Positions 24,217 to 32,776 of a DNA stretch of 64,000 nt are shown here, one piece after another. The notes below the pieces were generated by a model. It did no database searches, was not told where the DNA came from, and worked only from the letters and a program-made list of their open reading frames with translations. Source of the DNA: Nocardiopsis ganjiahuensis DSM 45031 (GTDB taxonomy: Bacteria > Actinomycetota > Actinomycetes > Streptosporangiales > Streptosporangiaceae). Made by a program: the position numbers and the translations under genes. The DNA lies in assembly GCF_000341085.1 (NCBI RefSeq), contig NZ_ANBA01000013.1, positions 310,001 through 374,000 on the forward strand. The letters are read 5' to 3'. Every line of letters starts with the position of its first letter. Positions within the stretch are counted from its first letter, which is position 1.

Positions 24217-25425
24217 CTACCTGGCCTCGGCCAGCAGCTTCTGGATGCGGCTCACGCCCTCGGCGAGGTCCTCGTCGCTGAGCGCGTAGGACAGACGCAG
24301 GTATCCGGGGGTACCGAAGGCCTCACCGGGCACCACGGCCACCTCGGCCTCCTCGAGGATGATCTCGGCGAGCTCGGCGGAGGTCTGCGGGCTCCTGCCG
24401 CGGATCTCCTTGCCGAGGACGCCCTTGACCGACGGGTAGGCGTAGAACGCGCCCTCGGGGACGGGGCAGACGACACCGTCGATCTCGTTGAGCATCCGCA
24501 CGACGGTCCGGCGGCGGCGGTCGAAGGCCTTCTTCATCTCCTCGACGGCGGTGAGATCGCCGGAGACGGCGGCCAGTGCGGCGGCCTGCGAGACGTTGGC
24601 GACGTTGGAGGTGGCGTGCGACTGGAGGTTGCCCGCCGCCTTGACGACGTCCTTCGGGCCGATGATCCACCCCACGCGCCAGCCGGTCATCGCGTACGTC
24701 TTGGCGACGCCGTTGACGACGACGGTGCGGTCGGCGATCGAGGGGACCTCGACGGGCAGCGAGGAGAACTCGGCGTCGCCGTACACCAGGTGCTCGTAGA
24801 TCTCGTCCGTCAGCACCCACAGGCCGTGCTCGTCGGCCCACCGGCCGATGGCGCGGACCTGCTCGCGCGGGTAGACGGCGCCGGTCGGGTTCGACGGGGA
24901 GACGAAGACCAGGACCTTGGTGCGCTCGGTGCGCGCGGCCTCGAGCTGCTCGACACCCGCCATGTAGCCCGTGCTCTCGTCGGTGACGACGAAGACCGGG
25001 ACACCGCCGGCGAGCTTGATCGACTCGGGGTAGGTGGTCCAGTACGGGGCGATGACGATGACCTCGTCACCCGGGTCCAGCATGGCGGCGAAGGCCTCGT
25101 AGATGGCCTGCTTGCCGCCGTTGGTCACCAGGATCTGGGCGGGCTCGACCTCGTAGCCGGAGTCACGCCGGGTCTTCTCCGCGATGGCCTTCTTCAGCTC
25201 GGGAAGGCCGCCGGCGGGGGTGTAGCGGTGGAAGCGGGGCTCACGGGCGGCGGCCACGGCCGCGTCCACGATGTAGTCCGGGGTCGGGAAGTCCGGTTCT
25301 CCCGCGCCGAAGCCGATGACGGGGCGGCCCTCCGCCTTCATGGCCTTGGCCTTGGCGTCCACCGCCAGCGTGGCGGACTCGGAGATGGCGCTGATACGTG
25401 CAGAGACACGGGGTCGGTCAGTCAT
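24217..25425 (-). CDS. aspC: PLP-dependent aspartate aminotransferase (class I)
   Basis: This 402-residue fold-type I aminotransferase transfers the amino group of aspartate to 2-oxoglutarate. Visible motifs are [14 protein letters not shown] near the N-terminus, [10 protein letters not shown] with the substrate-site Asn-Pro-Thr-Gly, DEIYEHLVY, and [17 protein letters not shown], whose Lys would form the Schiff base with PLP. The C-terminal LRLSYALS holds the carboxylate-binding Arg. I chose the ATG at 25425, since the frame upstream lacks homology; an ATG three codons earlier is possible. Its position just upstream of secE is conserved in actinobacteria. Confidence 0.93.
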   Translation of the reverse strand: MTDRPRVSARISAISESATLAVDAKAKAMKAEGRPVIGFGAGEPDFPTPDYIVDAAVAAAREPRFHRYTPAGGLPELKKAIAEKTRRDSGYEVEPAQILVTNGGKQAIYEAFAAMLDPGDEVIVIAPYWTTYPESIKLAGGVPVFVVTDESTGYMAGVEQLEAARTERTKVLVFVSPSNPTGAVYPREQVRAIGRWADEHGLWVLTDEIYEHLVYGDAEFSSLPVEVPSIADRTVVVNGVAKTYAMTGWRVGWIIGPKDVVKAAGNLQSHATSNVANVSQAAALAAVSGDLTAVEEMKKAFDRRRRTVVRMLNEIDGVVCPVPEGAFYAYPSVKGVLGKEIRGRSPQTSAELAEIILEEAEVAVVPGEAFGTPGYLRLSYALSDEDLAEGVSRIQKLLAEAR

Positions 25426-25525
25426 GTTTCCCATGGTGTCACGTGCCCCTTTGCGATGCCGGGGGGAAGTCACTTCCCCCGGCGGGGAAGGTCACCCGCC
25501 GACGGGCGGGAACGGGTCATCCGGT

Positions 25526-25630
25526 TTGGACGCAGCGGTGGAGAGGGCATACACTCGTCCGCGTCGGCCGGTCGTTATACGGGCGTCACACCCCCGAGGG
25601 TGTGCGACAGCACTCCGGACCGGCTATGGT
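25526..25630 (+). promoter_or_regulatory. Two candidate promoters for tRNA-Trp, secE and nusG
   Basis: TTGGAC (25526-25531) with TACACT (25550-25555) at 18-base spacing is a good distal promoter. TATGGT (25625-25630), with a weak TGCGAC 16 bases before it, lies 20 bases ahead of tRNA-Trp and is a plausible proximal promoter. Either could drive the tRNA and the secE-nusG genes. Confidence 0.5.
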
Positions 25631-25650
25631 GGGGAACGCAGTTTCCGCTA

Positions 25651-25723
25651 AGGGCAGTGGCTCAATTGGCAGAGCACCGGTCTCCAAAACCGGCGGTTGG
25701 GGGTTCGAGTCCCTCCTGCCCTG
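25651..25723 (+). tRNA. tRNA-Trp (CCA)
   Basis: The acceptor AGGGCAG pairs with CTGCCCT, the D-arm reads TGGCTCAATTGGCAGAGC, the anticodon loop CTCCAAA gives CCA, and the T-arm GGTTCGAGTCC is standard. CCA is not encoded. The tRNA-Trp / secE neighbourhood is the usual actinobacterial one. Confidence 0.95.
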
Positions 25724-25826
25724 CAAGTCCGCACGCGGTTCCGGGGTGGCGATCAGTCGCCACCCCGACCGCGAGCGCAACGGAACTACGGGGATACGAA
25801 GCAGCCCGCGACCCTAAGGACCCCAG

Positions 25827-26081
25827 GTGACTCAGACTGACGCCGACGCGAAGCCCGACAAGGAGCCGAAGCGTCGTACCGGTCCGGTGACGTTCACCAA
25901 GCAGGTCGTCGGAGAACTTCGCAAGGTTCGCTGGCCCACGCGCAAGGAACTCGTCACCTACACCATCGTCGTGTTGGTGTTCGTCGTGATCGTCCTCGCC
26001 TACGTCTCCGTTCTCGACTTCGCCTTCGGCGAGGCCGTGACCTGGCTCTACAGCAACTTCGGCCGTCCCGCCGGCGTCTAG
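25827..26081 (+). CDS. secE: Preprotein translocase subunit SecE
   Basis: The 84-residue protein has a charged N-terminal arm, the conserved amphipathic segment VGELRKVRWPTRKELVTYT, and a single membrane helix (VVLVFVVIVLAYVSVLDFAF). It is the single-span form of SecE that clamps SecY in the SecYEG channel. It starts with GTG and lies 222 bases upstream of nusG. Composition and length are typical of actinobacteria. Confidence 0.95.
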   Translation: MTQTDADAKPDKEPKRRTGPVTFTKQVVGELRKVRWPTRKELVTYTIVVLVFVVIVLAYVSVLDFAFGEAVTWLYSNFGRPAGV

Positions 26082-26303
26082 CCCGCGTTCCGGCGCCCCT
26101 CGGGGGCGCCGCCCGACGGCGGTCGTGTCCGCCCTCCGAGTCTTCCGACCGGACTCCCGCTCGGCCTCTGCCCGGTCCCGTTCGTCCGCGCGTTGGTCCC
26201 GCTTCGCCCGGAGAGACCGTAAGCTGGCAGAACTGGGTTCGACGCACGGCCTGTTCGGTGTGCGTCGTGCGCATCAGCGAATCCGACGAGAGAAAGAGCA
26301 GCC

Positions 26304-27125
26304 GTGTCCGAGTCCCCACTGACCTCTGACGACTTCCCCGAAGAGGAGCCGGATCAGTCGTCGGCGGAAGAGACCGGCCTGGCGGGCGAGCTGTCCGAGG
26401 AAACGGTCGAACCGACCGACGCCGACAGCCCGGAGCCGGCCGAAGAGGCCGACGAGAGCACCGAGGAAGCCGAAGAGACCGAAGAGGTCGAAGAGGCTGA
26501 CGCGGAGCCCGAGCTGCCCCGTCTCGACCCCGTCGAGGAATTCAAGAACGAACTCGTCCTGCTGCCCGGCGACTGGTACGTCGTGCACACCTACGCAGGC
26601 TACGAGAAGCGGGTCAAGGCCAACGTCGAGAGCCGTACCCAGTCCCTCAACATGGAGGAGTACATCTTCCAGGTCGAGGTGCCCGAGCACGAGGTCACCG
26701 AGGTCAAGAGCGGCAAGCGCCAGCAGGTCACCGAGAAGGTCCTGCCCGGTTACGTCCTCGTCCGCATGGACCTGACCGACGAGTCCTGGTCGGCCATCCG
26801 CAACACCCCCGGTGTGACCGGTTTCGTGGGCCTGTCCAACAAGCCCGCCCCGCTGAGCCTCACCGAGGTGGCCAAGCTTCTGGCTCCCGAGCCGGAGGAG
26901 GAGCCGGAGCAGGCCCAGCAGGCCAAGGGTTCGGGCGGCGAGGTCCGCTCGGACGTGGCCTACGAGGTCGGCGAGTCCGTCACGGTCATGGAGGGTCCGT
27001 TCGCGACCCTGCCCGCCACCGTCAGCGAGATCAACGCCGACACCCAGAAGCTCAAGGTGCTGGTGTCGATCTTCGGGCGCGAGACCCCGGTCGAGCTCTC
27101 CTTCAACCAGGTCGCCAAGATCTGA
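26304..27125 (+). CDS. nusG: Transcription termination/antitermination protein NusG
   Basis: The 273-residue NusG binds RNA polymerase and links it to Rho or the ribosome. An acidic extension of about 80 residues, almost only Glu/Asp/Ala/Ser, precedes the NGN domain ([19 protein letters not shown] to [26 protein letters not shown]). A linker of about 30 residues follows, then the KOW domain ([19 protein letters not shown]). Long acidic N-terminal arms are known in actinobacterial NusG. It starts with GTG after AAAGAG. Its stop is followed by a strongly structured leader ahead of rplK. Confidence 0.95.
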   Translation: MSESPLTSDDFPEEEPDQSSAEETGLAGELSEETVEPTDADSPEPAEEADESTEEAEETEEVEEADAEPELPRLDPVEEFKNELVLLPGDWYVVHTYAGYEKRVKANVESRTQSLNMEEYIFQVEVPEHEVTEVKSGKRQQVTEKVLPGYVLVRMDLTDESWSAIRNTPGVTGFVGLSNKPAPLSLTEVAKLLAPEPEEEPEQAQQAKGSGGEVRSDVAYEVGESVTVMEGPFATLPATVSEINADTQKLKVLVSIFGRETPVELSFNQVAKI

Positions 27126-27128
27126 CCC

Positions 27129-27214
27129 TTGTGGGGCCTTCCCCACAAACCCGCCCGGACCACTGTCCGGGCGACGTAGACTTGGTAGGTCCGTCCCTCG
27201 CGGGGCGGACCTAC
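27129..27214 (+). promoter_or_regulatory. Structured leader of rplK-rplA with three hairpins
   Basis: Three consecutive hairpins are visible: TTGTGGGG-CCTT-CCCCACAA (27129-27148), GCCCGGAC-CACT-GTCCGGGC (27153-27172) and a 13-bp stem GTAGGTCCGTCCC-TCGC-GGGGCGGACCTAC (27185-27214, one G-T pair). The first or second may terminate nusG. A TAGACT -10-like box (27177-27182) lies between the second and third, so the third would fall in the rplK leader, where L1 autoregulation acts in other bacteria. Confidence 0.55.
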
Positions 27215-27407
27215 TGTCGCGTGTCCCTCCCGGGTGGAAACCCGGGTGGAACGCGCTCCGGCCCGTCCGGTCCCGACGGGCCGTGACCCCGTGCTCCCGC
27301 ACGGGACAGCCTCCTTCGGCAACGGTTCCGCCGTGGTCCCCGTGACCCGCGGCGCCGAGGGGGAGGCAGGGGCCGGCACACAACGCAGATCAGGCAAAGG
27401 ACCCGAT

Positions 27408-27836
27408 ATGCCTCCGAAGAAGAAACTTGCCGCACTCGTCAAGGTGCAGCTCCCCGCCGGTCAGGCGACCCCGGCGCCGCCCGTTGGTACCGCTCTCGGT
27501 CCGCACGGCGTCAACATCATGGACTTCTGCAAGCAGTACAACGCTGCTACCGAAGCCCAGCGCGGCAACGTCATCCCCGTAGAGATCTCCATCTACGAGG
27601 ACCGTTCCTTCACCTTCATCACCAAGACGCCCCCGGCGCCGCGGCTGATCCTGAAGGCCGCCGGTCTGGACAAGGCCGCCACCGACCCGGGTCGCAGCAC
27701 CGCCGGTTCGATCACCGCCGACCAGGTCCGTGAGATCGCGCAGACCAAGCTGCCCGACCTCAACACCGACGACATCGAGGCCGCGTCCAAGATCGTCGCC
27801 GGTACCGCCCGTTCGATGGGCATCGAGGTCAAGTAG
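27408..27836 (+). CDS. rplK: 50S ribosomal protein L11
   Basis: This 142-residue protein forms the GTPase-associated region with L10/L12 and is needed for RelA activation and for thiostrepton binding. It starts [20 protein letters not shown] and shows the conserved [19 protein letters not shown] chose the ATG at 27408, with AAAGGA upstream, since the longer open frame is leader sequence. The Pro residues of the thiopeptide-contact region are unaltered, as far as can be read. Confidence 0.97.
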   Translation: MPPKKKLAALVKVQLPAGQATPAPPVGTALGPHGVNIMDFCKQYNAATEAQRGNVIPVEISIYEDRSFTFITKTPPAPRLILKAAGLDKAATDPGRSTAGSITADQVREIAQTKLPDLNTDDIEAASKIVAGTARSMGIEVK

Positions 27837-27924
27837 CTCCCTTTCGGGGTTGCTCGACGGTAAGAACCACCGTGGCAGGGCCAGGCGCTGGCCCAATGAC
27901 CACACGTTCCCGTAGGAGAACAGC

Positions 27925-28602
27925 GTGAAGCGCAGCAAAAACCACCGCAATGCCAACAACCTGGTGGACCGTGACCGGTTCTACGGCCCCGCCGAGGCCC
28001 TGAAGCTGGCCAAGGAGACCACCAAGGTCAAGTTCGACGCGACCGTCGAGGTCGCCCTGCGCCTGGGCGTCGACCCGCGCAAGGCCGACCAGATGGTCCG
28101 CGGCACCGTGAACCTGCCGAACGGCACCGGCAAGACCGCTCGGGTCCTGGTCTTCGCGACCGGTGAGCGTGCCGAGCAGGCTCGTGCCGCGGGCGCGGAC
28201 ATCGTTGGCGACGACGAGCTGGTCGAGAAGGTCCAGAACGGCTTCCTCGACTTCGACGCCGTCGTGGCCACCCCGGACCTCATGGGCAAGGTCGGCCGCC
28301 TCGGCCGCGTGCTCGGTCCGCGTGGCCTCATGCCCAACCCCAAGACGGGCACCGTCACCCCGGACGTGGCCAAGGCCGTGACCGAGATCAAGGGCGGCAA
28401 GATCGAGTTCCGCGTGGACCGCCACGGGAACCTGCACTTCATCATCGGCAAGGTGTCCTTCGACGACGCCAAGCTGATGGAGAACTACCAGGCCGCGATG
28501 GACGAGGTCAACCGCCTCAAGCCGTCCGCCGCCAAGGGCCGCTACATCAAGAAGGCCGTGGTCACCACCACGATGGGCCCGAGCATCCCGCTCGACGCCT
28601 AA
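27925..28602 (+). CDS. rplA: 50S ribosomal protein L1
   Basis: The 225-residue L1 protein forms the mobile L1 stalk at the E site and usually represses the L11-L1 operon by binding its own leader. It begins with GTG ([20 protein letters not shown]) after AGGAGAA and shows [22 protein letters not shown], the family signature. It is 88 bases from rplK and ends the operon at a strong terminator. Confidence 0.97.
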   Translation: MKRSKNHRNANNLVDRDRFYGPAEALKLAKETTKVKFDATVEVALRLGVDPRKADQMVRGTVNLPNGTGKTARVLVFATGERAEQARAAGADIVGDDELVEKVQNGFLDFDAVVATPDLMGKVGRLGRVLGPRGLMPNPKTGTVTPDVAKAVTEIKGGKIEFRVDRHGNLHFIIGKVSFDDAKLMENYQAAMDEVNRLKPSAAKGRYIKKAVVTTTMGPSIPLDA

Positions 28603-28629
28603 GGCCTTCGCGCTCCTCGTGTGACAGAC

Positions 28630-28668
28630 GAGCGGCCCCCGCCTCCTCAGGGAGTGCGGGGGCCGCTC
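28630..28668. terminator. Terminator of rplK-rplA, possibly bidirectional
   Basis: GAGCGGCCCCCGC and GCGGGGGCCGCTC form a perfect 13-bp stem with a 13-base loop, between rplA and the convergent lipoprotein gene. Confidence 0.85.
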
Positions 28669-28683
28669 GCGTGTGTGCGGGGG

Positions 28684-29541
28684 TTACGGCTGCATGGCGC
28701 CGATCTCTTCCTCGGCGGGCACCTCGAAGGAGGTCGACCCGAGGGCGGAGAACTCCATGGCCACGTCGGCCTCGTCGTCGGAGAACTCCATGCGCATCGG
28801 GAAGCCGTCAGCGTCGATCCACAGGGTGACGTCCAGGGATCCGGCGATGCTGCCGCCCATGAGCTCCTTGAGCGCGGCGGCCTGCGCGGTGTCGAGCTCG
28901 CCCAGCTCCTCGCCGGTCATCGAACCCGCGACGACGGTGGTCTCCACCCCGTCGATCGTCTCGTTCCCCGTCTCCTCGGCCTGGTCGAGCTCGGCGAGCG
29001 CGCCGGCGAGCTCGGGCAGCGACTCGACGTCGAAGACCTCGTCGGGGTTCTGGTCCATGTTGGACGCGTCGGTACGGATCCAGGCGGTGTCACCGTAGAG
29101 GCCGTTCTGGTTGGCCATCAGCGGGTCCTGGCCCTCTTCGACGATGACGACGATGGTGCCGAGGTCCTCCGCGGTGACATCGGCGGGCAGCTCGCCACCG
29201 AGGGACATCAGGTCGAACATCATCTCGCCGAGGAACGGCATGTTCATGGTGCTCTGGACGGCCGCCGGGTCGTCCATCACCTCGGAGACCATGGAGATCT
29301 CGATGTCGCCCAAATCCTCGTCGGGCATGGACATGTCCATGGTCAGGGTGTAGTTGGTGACCTCCTGGGTGTTGTCGCCCAGGCTGCTGAGCAGCTCCGA
29401 GAGTCCACCCTTCTGCTCCTCCTGCTCCTCCTCCACCGCGTCGACGGCGGTTTCGTCGGCCGCGTCGTTGCCGCAGGCGGTGAGGGCGAGGACCAGGGAC
29501 AGGGAGCCGGCGGCGATCACGGCCGGAGTGCGGGTCTTCAA
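28684..29541 (-). CDS. Lipoprotein paralogue 1 (LppX/LprAFG-like)
   Basis: This 285-residue lipoprotein starts with TTG, followed by a signal peptide and lipobox LTACGN (Cys near residue 23). After an acidic Glu/Gln-rich linker comes a domain with repeated patterns: NYTLTMDMSM, a central WIRTD stretch, and a C-terminal VTLWIDADGFPMRMEFSD. This beta-rich organisation resembles LppX/LprG-type or other actinobacterial secreted lipoproteins. The start is supported by an AGAAAG-N12 leader shared with the next paralogue. It is unusually rich in Asp, Glu and Met and probably lies on the outer face of the membrane. Confidence 0.82.
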   Translation of the reverse strand: MKTRTPAVIAAGSLSLVLALTACGNDAADETAVDAVEEEQEEQKGGLSELLSSLGDNTQEVTNYTLTMDMSMPDEDLGDIEISMVSEVMDDPAAVQSTMNMPFLGEMMFDLMSLGGELPADVTAEDLGTIVVIVEEGQDPLMANQNGLYGDTAWIRTDASNMDQNPDEVFDVESLPELAGALAELDQAEETGNETIDGVETTVVAGSMTGEELGELDTAQAAALKELMGGSIAGSLDVTLWIDADGFPMRMEFSDDEADVAMEFSALGSTSFEVPAEEEIGAMQP

Positions 29542-29681
29542 GGGGAAGCGTTCACTTTCTCAATGGGGGAAGAACAAGGACGCGACTGGGAGCGGGACGT
29601 CCTTCGAGCTCTGATACTCCCACCTGAGACGGACATTCCGGTCACTCGGTTCCGTCGGGTGCGAGGATCGGAATCAGTTCC

Positions 29682-30554
29682 TCACCGGACGGTGACCTCG
29701 TCCTCGGACGGGATCTCGAAGGAGGCACTGCCCACCTCGGTGAACTCCAGGACGCCCTCGGAACCGTCGCCGGACAGCTCCATCCGCACGGGGAAGCCGT
29801 CGGCGTCCACCCACAGGGTCACGGCCAGTTCCTCGGGCGTCCGGCCGAGCAGGGTGTTCAGGGACTCGCGCTGATCCTCCGCCAGGGCGGCCAGACCCTC
29901 GTCGTCCAGGGTTCCCTCGATCACGGCGGCCTCGCCCCCGTCGACCTTCTCGGTGCCGGTGTGCTCGGCCCCCTCCAGGGTGCTCAGGGAGTCCACCAGG
30001 TCGGACAGCTCCGTCACCTCGAAGTCCAGGGGCATGTCGACGGAGACCGAGCTCCCGGGGTCCCCGCTACGCAGCCACGGGGTGTCCACCCCGTAGATCC
30101 CGTCCGAGTCGTCGACGTAGACCAGCCCGTCGTGGGAGATGTACTCGTTGCGGGCCAGCTTCTCCACGGTCGCGCCTTCGGGGACGCTGCCGTGCTCCTC
30201 GAAGGCCTCCATCGCGAGTTCGCCCGCGTAGGGCATCTCGCTGACGCAGTGGTGGGCCTCCGGTTCGGCCATGACCGTGCAGGAACCGGTCCTGGTCAGG
30301 TCGCCCTCCTCCAGGCCGTCCGCGGAGACGTCGGCTGCGACGGTGTAGGAGGACACCGAGCCGAAGGCCTCGGTCAGTCCTTCCAACAGCTCGGGGACGT
30401 CGACCGGGGCGGTCTCCGTGGACTCCTCGGCGGCGTCGGCCGCCTCGGTCTCCGGGGCCGGGCCCGGTTCGGCGGAGCCGCAGGCACTCAGGGCGAGGGT
30501 GAGGGACAGGGTGAGGCAGCCCGCTGTGAACAGGGCGGGCACGGGGGACTTCAC
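29682..30554 (-). CDS. Lipoprotein paralogue 2 (LppX/LprAFG-like)
   Basis: This 290-residue lipoprotein has a signal peptide and lipobox LSACGS near residue 25. The mature protein is acidic and ends with VTLWVDADGFPVRMELSGDGSEG and FTEVGSASFEIPSED, the same C-terminal signature as its two neighbours. It starts with GTG and shares the leader AGAAAGCGAACGC with paralogue 1. Two cysteines (SCTVMAEPEAHHC) could form a disulfide in the mature part. Function is unknown. Confidence 0.82.
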   Translation of the reverse strand: MKSPVPALFTAGCLTLSLTLALSACGSAEPGPAPETEAADAAEESTETAPVDVPELLEGLTEAFGSVSSYTVAADVSADGLEEGDLTRTGSCTVMAEPEAHHCVSEMPYAGELAMEAFEEHGSVPEGATVEKLARNEYISHDGLVYVDDSDGIYGVDTPWLRSGDPGSSVSVDMPLDFEVTELSDLVDSLSTLEGAEHTGTEKVDGGEAAVIEGTLDDEGLAALAEDQRESLNTLLGRTPEELAVTLWVDADGFPVRMELSGDGSEGVLEFTEVGSASFEIPSEDEVTVR

Positions 30555-30612
30555 GGGGGGCGTTCGCTTTCTGAACCGGGGGCGCGTCAGGGAGCGGGAG
30601 CGCCCGGCCGGG

Positions 30613-31374
30613 TCATGATGCCACGGGTTCGCTGACCTCGTCGCCGTTGGGGACGTGGAAGGAGGTCCGGTCGCGGTCGGAGAACTCCAGCCACAGCGAC
30701 GCCTCCTCTCCGGAGGACTCCATACGTACCGGGAAGCCCGACCGGTCCACCCAGACGTACACGTCCAGGGCCCCGGAGGCGTCCTCGCCGAGCAGGGGCA
30801 CGACGGCGTCGCGCTCGGCGGCCGCGCCGTCCGCCGCGGCGGGCAGGACCCCGGTCAGCGGGAGGGCTTCGGTGCGACCGACGCTCTCGGCGGGGCCCGC
30901 CTCGGCCCCCTCCATCCCGGCGAACAGGTCGACCAGTGCGGACAGGGAGGCGAGGTCGAACACCTCGGCAGGGGCGGGCGCGGGCAGCAGGTCATCGCCC
31001 CGGACCCACTCGGTGGGGGCACCCAGCAGGTCCCCGGTGTCGTGCAGCAGGGCCTCGCCGTCCTCCGGGTAGACCACGACCAGCTCCGATCCGTCGGCGC
31101 GGGTCAGGGTGGCCCGTACCGCGGCGGGGGAGTCGGAGACCTCGTAGGACAGACGCGTCCCCGAACCGTCCGGTCCGTCCGGTGAGCCGGGGCCGAAGCC
31201 CAGTTCCAGGGTGTAGTTGTCGGCCCGGTCGGCGGCGTCGGCCAGGGCCGAGAGCAGCGCCTCGGGGTCGGCCTCCTCGTGCCAGGGCCGGTCCGCGGCG
31301 CTCAAGACCACGCATCCCGAGAGGCCGAGGGCGAGAACGCAGGTGAGGGCAGCGGTGGAACGGGGGGACTCCAC
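30613..31374 (-). CDS. Lipoprotein paralogue 3 (LppX/LprAFG-like)
   Basis: This 253-residue lipoprotein has a short signal peptide with lipobox LGLSGC and a C-terminal DVYVWVDRSGFPVRMESSGEE followed by FSDRDRTSFHVPNGDE, matching paralogues 1 and 2. I chose the GTG at 31374 because AGAAGGAG lies about 11 bases upstream, in the same arrangement as its neighbours; the frame further upstream has no homology and runs into the rplJ promoter region. It is the most divergent of the three. It is transcribed divergently from the L10 leader. Confidence 0.78.
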   Translation of the reverse strand: MESPRSTAALTCVLALGLSGCVVLSAADRPWHEEADPEALLSALADAADRADNYTLELGFGPGSPDGPDGSGTRLSYEVSDSPAAVRATLTRADGSELVVVYPEDGEALLHDTGDLLGAPTEWVRGDDLLPAPAPAEVFDLASLSALVDLFAGMEGAEAGPAESVGRTEALPLTGVLPAAADGAAAERDAVVPLLGEDASGALDVYVWVDRSGFPVRMESSGEEASLWLEFSDRDRTSFHVPNGDEVSEPVAS

Positions 31375-31461
31375 GGGGGAACGGGCTCCTTCTGCGCGGG
31401 GGGTGGCGACGGTCATACGTATCCGTATCAGACCGCAGACCAAAGCACTCCCGCGGTCGGC

Positions 31462-31467
31462 TAGTAT
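31462..31467 (+). promoter_or_regulatory. -10 box of the rplJL promoter
   Basis: TAGTAT lies directly upstream of the L10 leader. The -35 region is weak, so the promoter is placed mainly by position. Confidence 0.4.
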
Positions 31468-31630
31468 CAGTAATTGCCGAAGACCGCTGGTAGTCACCCG
31501 CTCGGGTGACCCAAGGACCCGTTGATGGGCGCCCGCGCAGGTGTCACCAGAGCTTTCCCGTTCCGGTACGTGCCAGTCACGTCCTGAGAACGCGGTCGTG
31601 CCCCGTGCGCCTCGCGCTCGGGGCTTTTTC
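31468..31630 (+). ncRNA. L10 leader (autoregulatory), with an internal hairpin and T-run
   Basis: The leader carries the conserved GCCGAAGACCGCTGGT box of the L10 leader family near 31477-31492, followed by CACCCGCTCGGGTG and other stems. Near its end GCCCCG (31600-31605) and CGGGGC (31619-31624) pair ahead of TTTTT, an attenuator-like terminator. L10-L12 binding to such leaders represses rplJL. Confidence 0.8.
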
Positions 31631-31694
31631 TCGTGCTGACGCCGATCGTGGAGTCCTTGGGAGTCAACCAGCGTTCACTGTTGGAAGGAGTCCC

Positions 31695-32222
31695 ATGGCG
31701 AGGCCGGACAAGGCAGCCGCGGTCGCCGAACTCGCGGACCAGTTCCGTGAGTCGAACGGCGCCGTGCTGACCGAATACCGGGGGCTCACTGTCGCGCAGA
31801 TCACTGAACTGCGCAACAGCCTCGGCCAGACTGCGCGTTTTCGCATCGTCAAGAACACGCTGACCAAGATCGCGGTCAAGGACGCCGGTGTCGACGAGCA
31901 GATCACCGATCTGCTCGAGGGCCCGTCCGCCATCGCCTTCGTCCACGGGGACGTTGTCGAGGCCGCCAAGGGTCTGCGTGACTTCTCGAAGGCGAACTCG
32001 CCCCTGGTGATCAAGGGCGGCATCATCGACGGCAAGTCGATGAGCGCCGAGGACATCACCAAGCTGGCCGATCTGGAGTCCCGAGAGGTTCTCCTCTCGA
32101 AGCTTGCCGGCGCGCTCAAGGCCAAGCAGGGCCAGGCCGCCGCCGTCTTCCAGGCGCTCCCGTCCAAGGCCGTGCGTCTCGCACAGGCCCTGGCGGACAA
32201 GCGTTCCGAGGAAGCCGCTTAA
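31695..32222 (+). CDS. rplJ: 50S ribosomal protein L10
   Basis: The 175-residue protein anchors the L12 stalk to the ribosome. It starts MARPDKAAAVAELADQFRES with GGAAGGAG just upstream and continues TEYRGLTVAQITELRNSL. The C-terminal helix that binds L12 dimers is Ala/Lys/Glu-rich. It represses its own operon with L12 through the leader upstream. The spacing to rplL is 97 bases. Confidence 0.97.
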   Translation: MARPDKAAAVAELADQFRESNGAVLTEYRGLTVAQITELRNSLGQTARFRIVKNTLTKIAVKDAGVDEQITDLLEGPSAIAFVHGDVVEAAKGLRDFSKANSPLVIKGGIIDGKSMSAEDITKLADLESREVLLSKLAGALKAKQGQAAAVFQALPSKAVRLAQALADKRSEEAA

Positions 32223-32319
32223 ACCCCATGAACCACGGCGGGTGCCGACGGCGCCCGGCTATTGGCTCGCACGATGCGCCGTCGGGCGCGCGTGTCGTTA
32301 GAGAAAGAGAGATCGCATC

Positions 32320-32703
32320 ATGGCGAAGCTCAGCAACGAGGACCTGCTTGCCGCGTTCGAGGAGATGACCCTCCTCGAGCTCTCCGAGTTCGTGAAGCTG
32401 TTCGAGGACAAGTTCGACGTCACCGCTGCCGCCCCGGCCGCCGTCGCCGTCGCCGGCCCCGCCGGTGCCGCTGCCGCCGAGACCGAGGAGCAGAGCGAGT
32501 TCGACGTCGTCCTCGAGTCCGCCGGTGACAAGAAGATCCAGGTCATCAAGGAGGTCCGCAGCCTCACGAGCCTGGGCCTCAAGGAGGCCAAGGACCTCGT
32601 CGACAACGCCCCGAAGGCTCTCCTCGAGGGTGTCAACAAGGAGGCCGCCGAGAAGGCGAAGGCCGCCCTTGAGGGCGCTGGCGCCACCGTCACCCTCAAG
32701 TAG
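32320..32703 (+). CDS. rplL: 50S ribosomal protein L7/L12
   Basis: The 127-residue stalk protein has an N-terminal dimerisation helix ([20 protein letters not shown]), an Ala/Gly hinge at about 45-58, and the factor-binding domain ([20 protein letters not shown]). It recruits EF-Tu, EF-G and IF2 to the ribosome. The ATG follows GAGAAAGAGAG. A terminator lies about 37 bases after the stop. Confidence 0.97.
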   Translation: MAKLSNEDLLAAFEEMTLLELSEFVKLFEDKFDVTAAAPAAVAVAGPAGAAAAETEEQSEFDVVLESAGDKKIQVIKEVRSLTSLGLKEAKDLVDNAPKALLEGVNKEAAEKAKAALEGAGATVTLK

Positions 32704-32740
32704 TCCTCCGCGGGCCTCAGACGCCCGCTGGTCTGCGCGA

Positions 32741-32776
32741 AGCGGCCGTTCCTCCTCCGGGAGGGGCGGCCGCTTT
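32741..32776 (+). terminator. Terminator of rplJ-rplL
   Basis: AGCGGCC and GGCCGCT form a stem with a CCTCC/GGAGG inner stem, followed by TTTCCTG. Confidence 0.75.
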
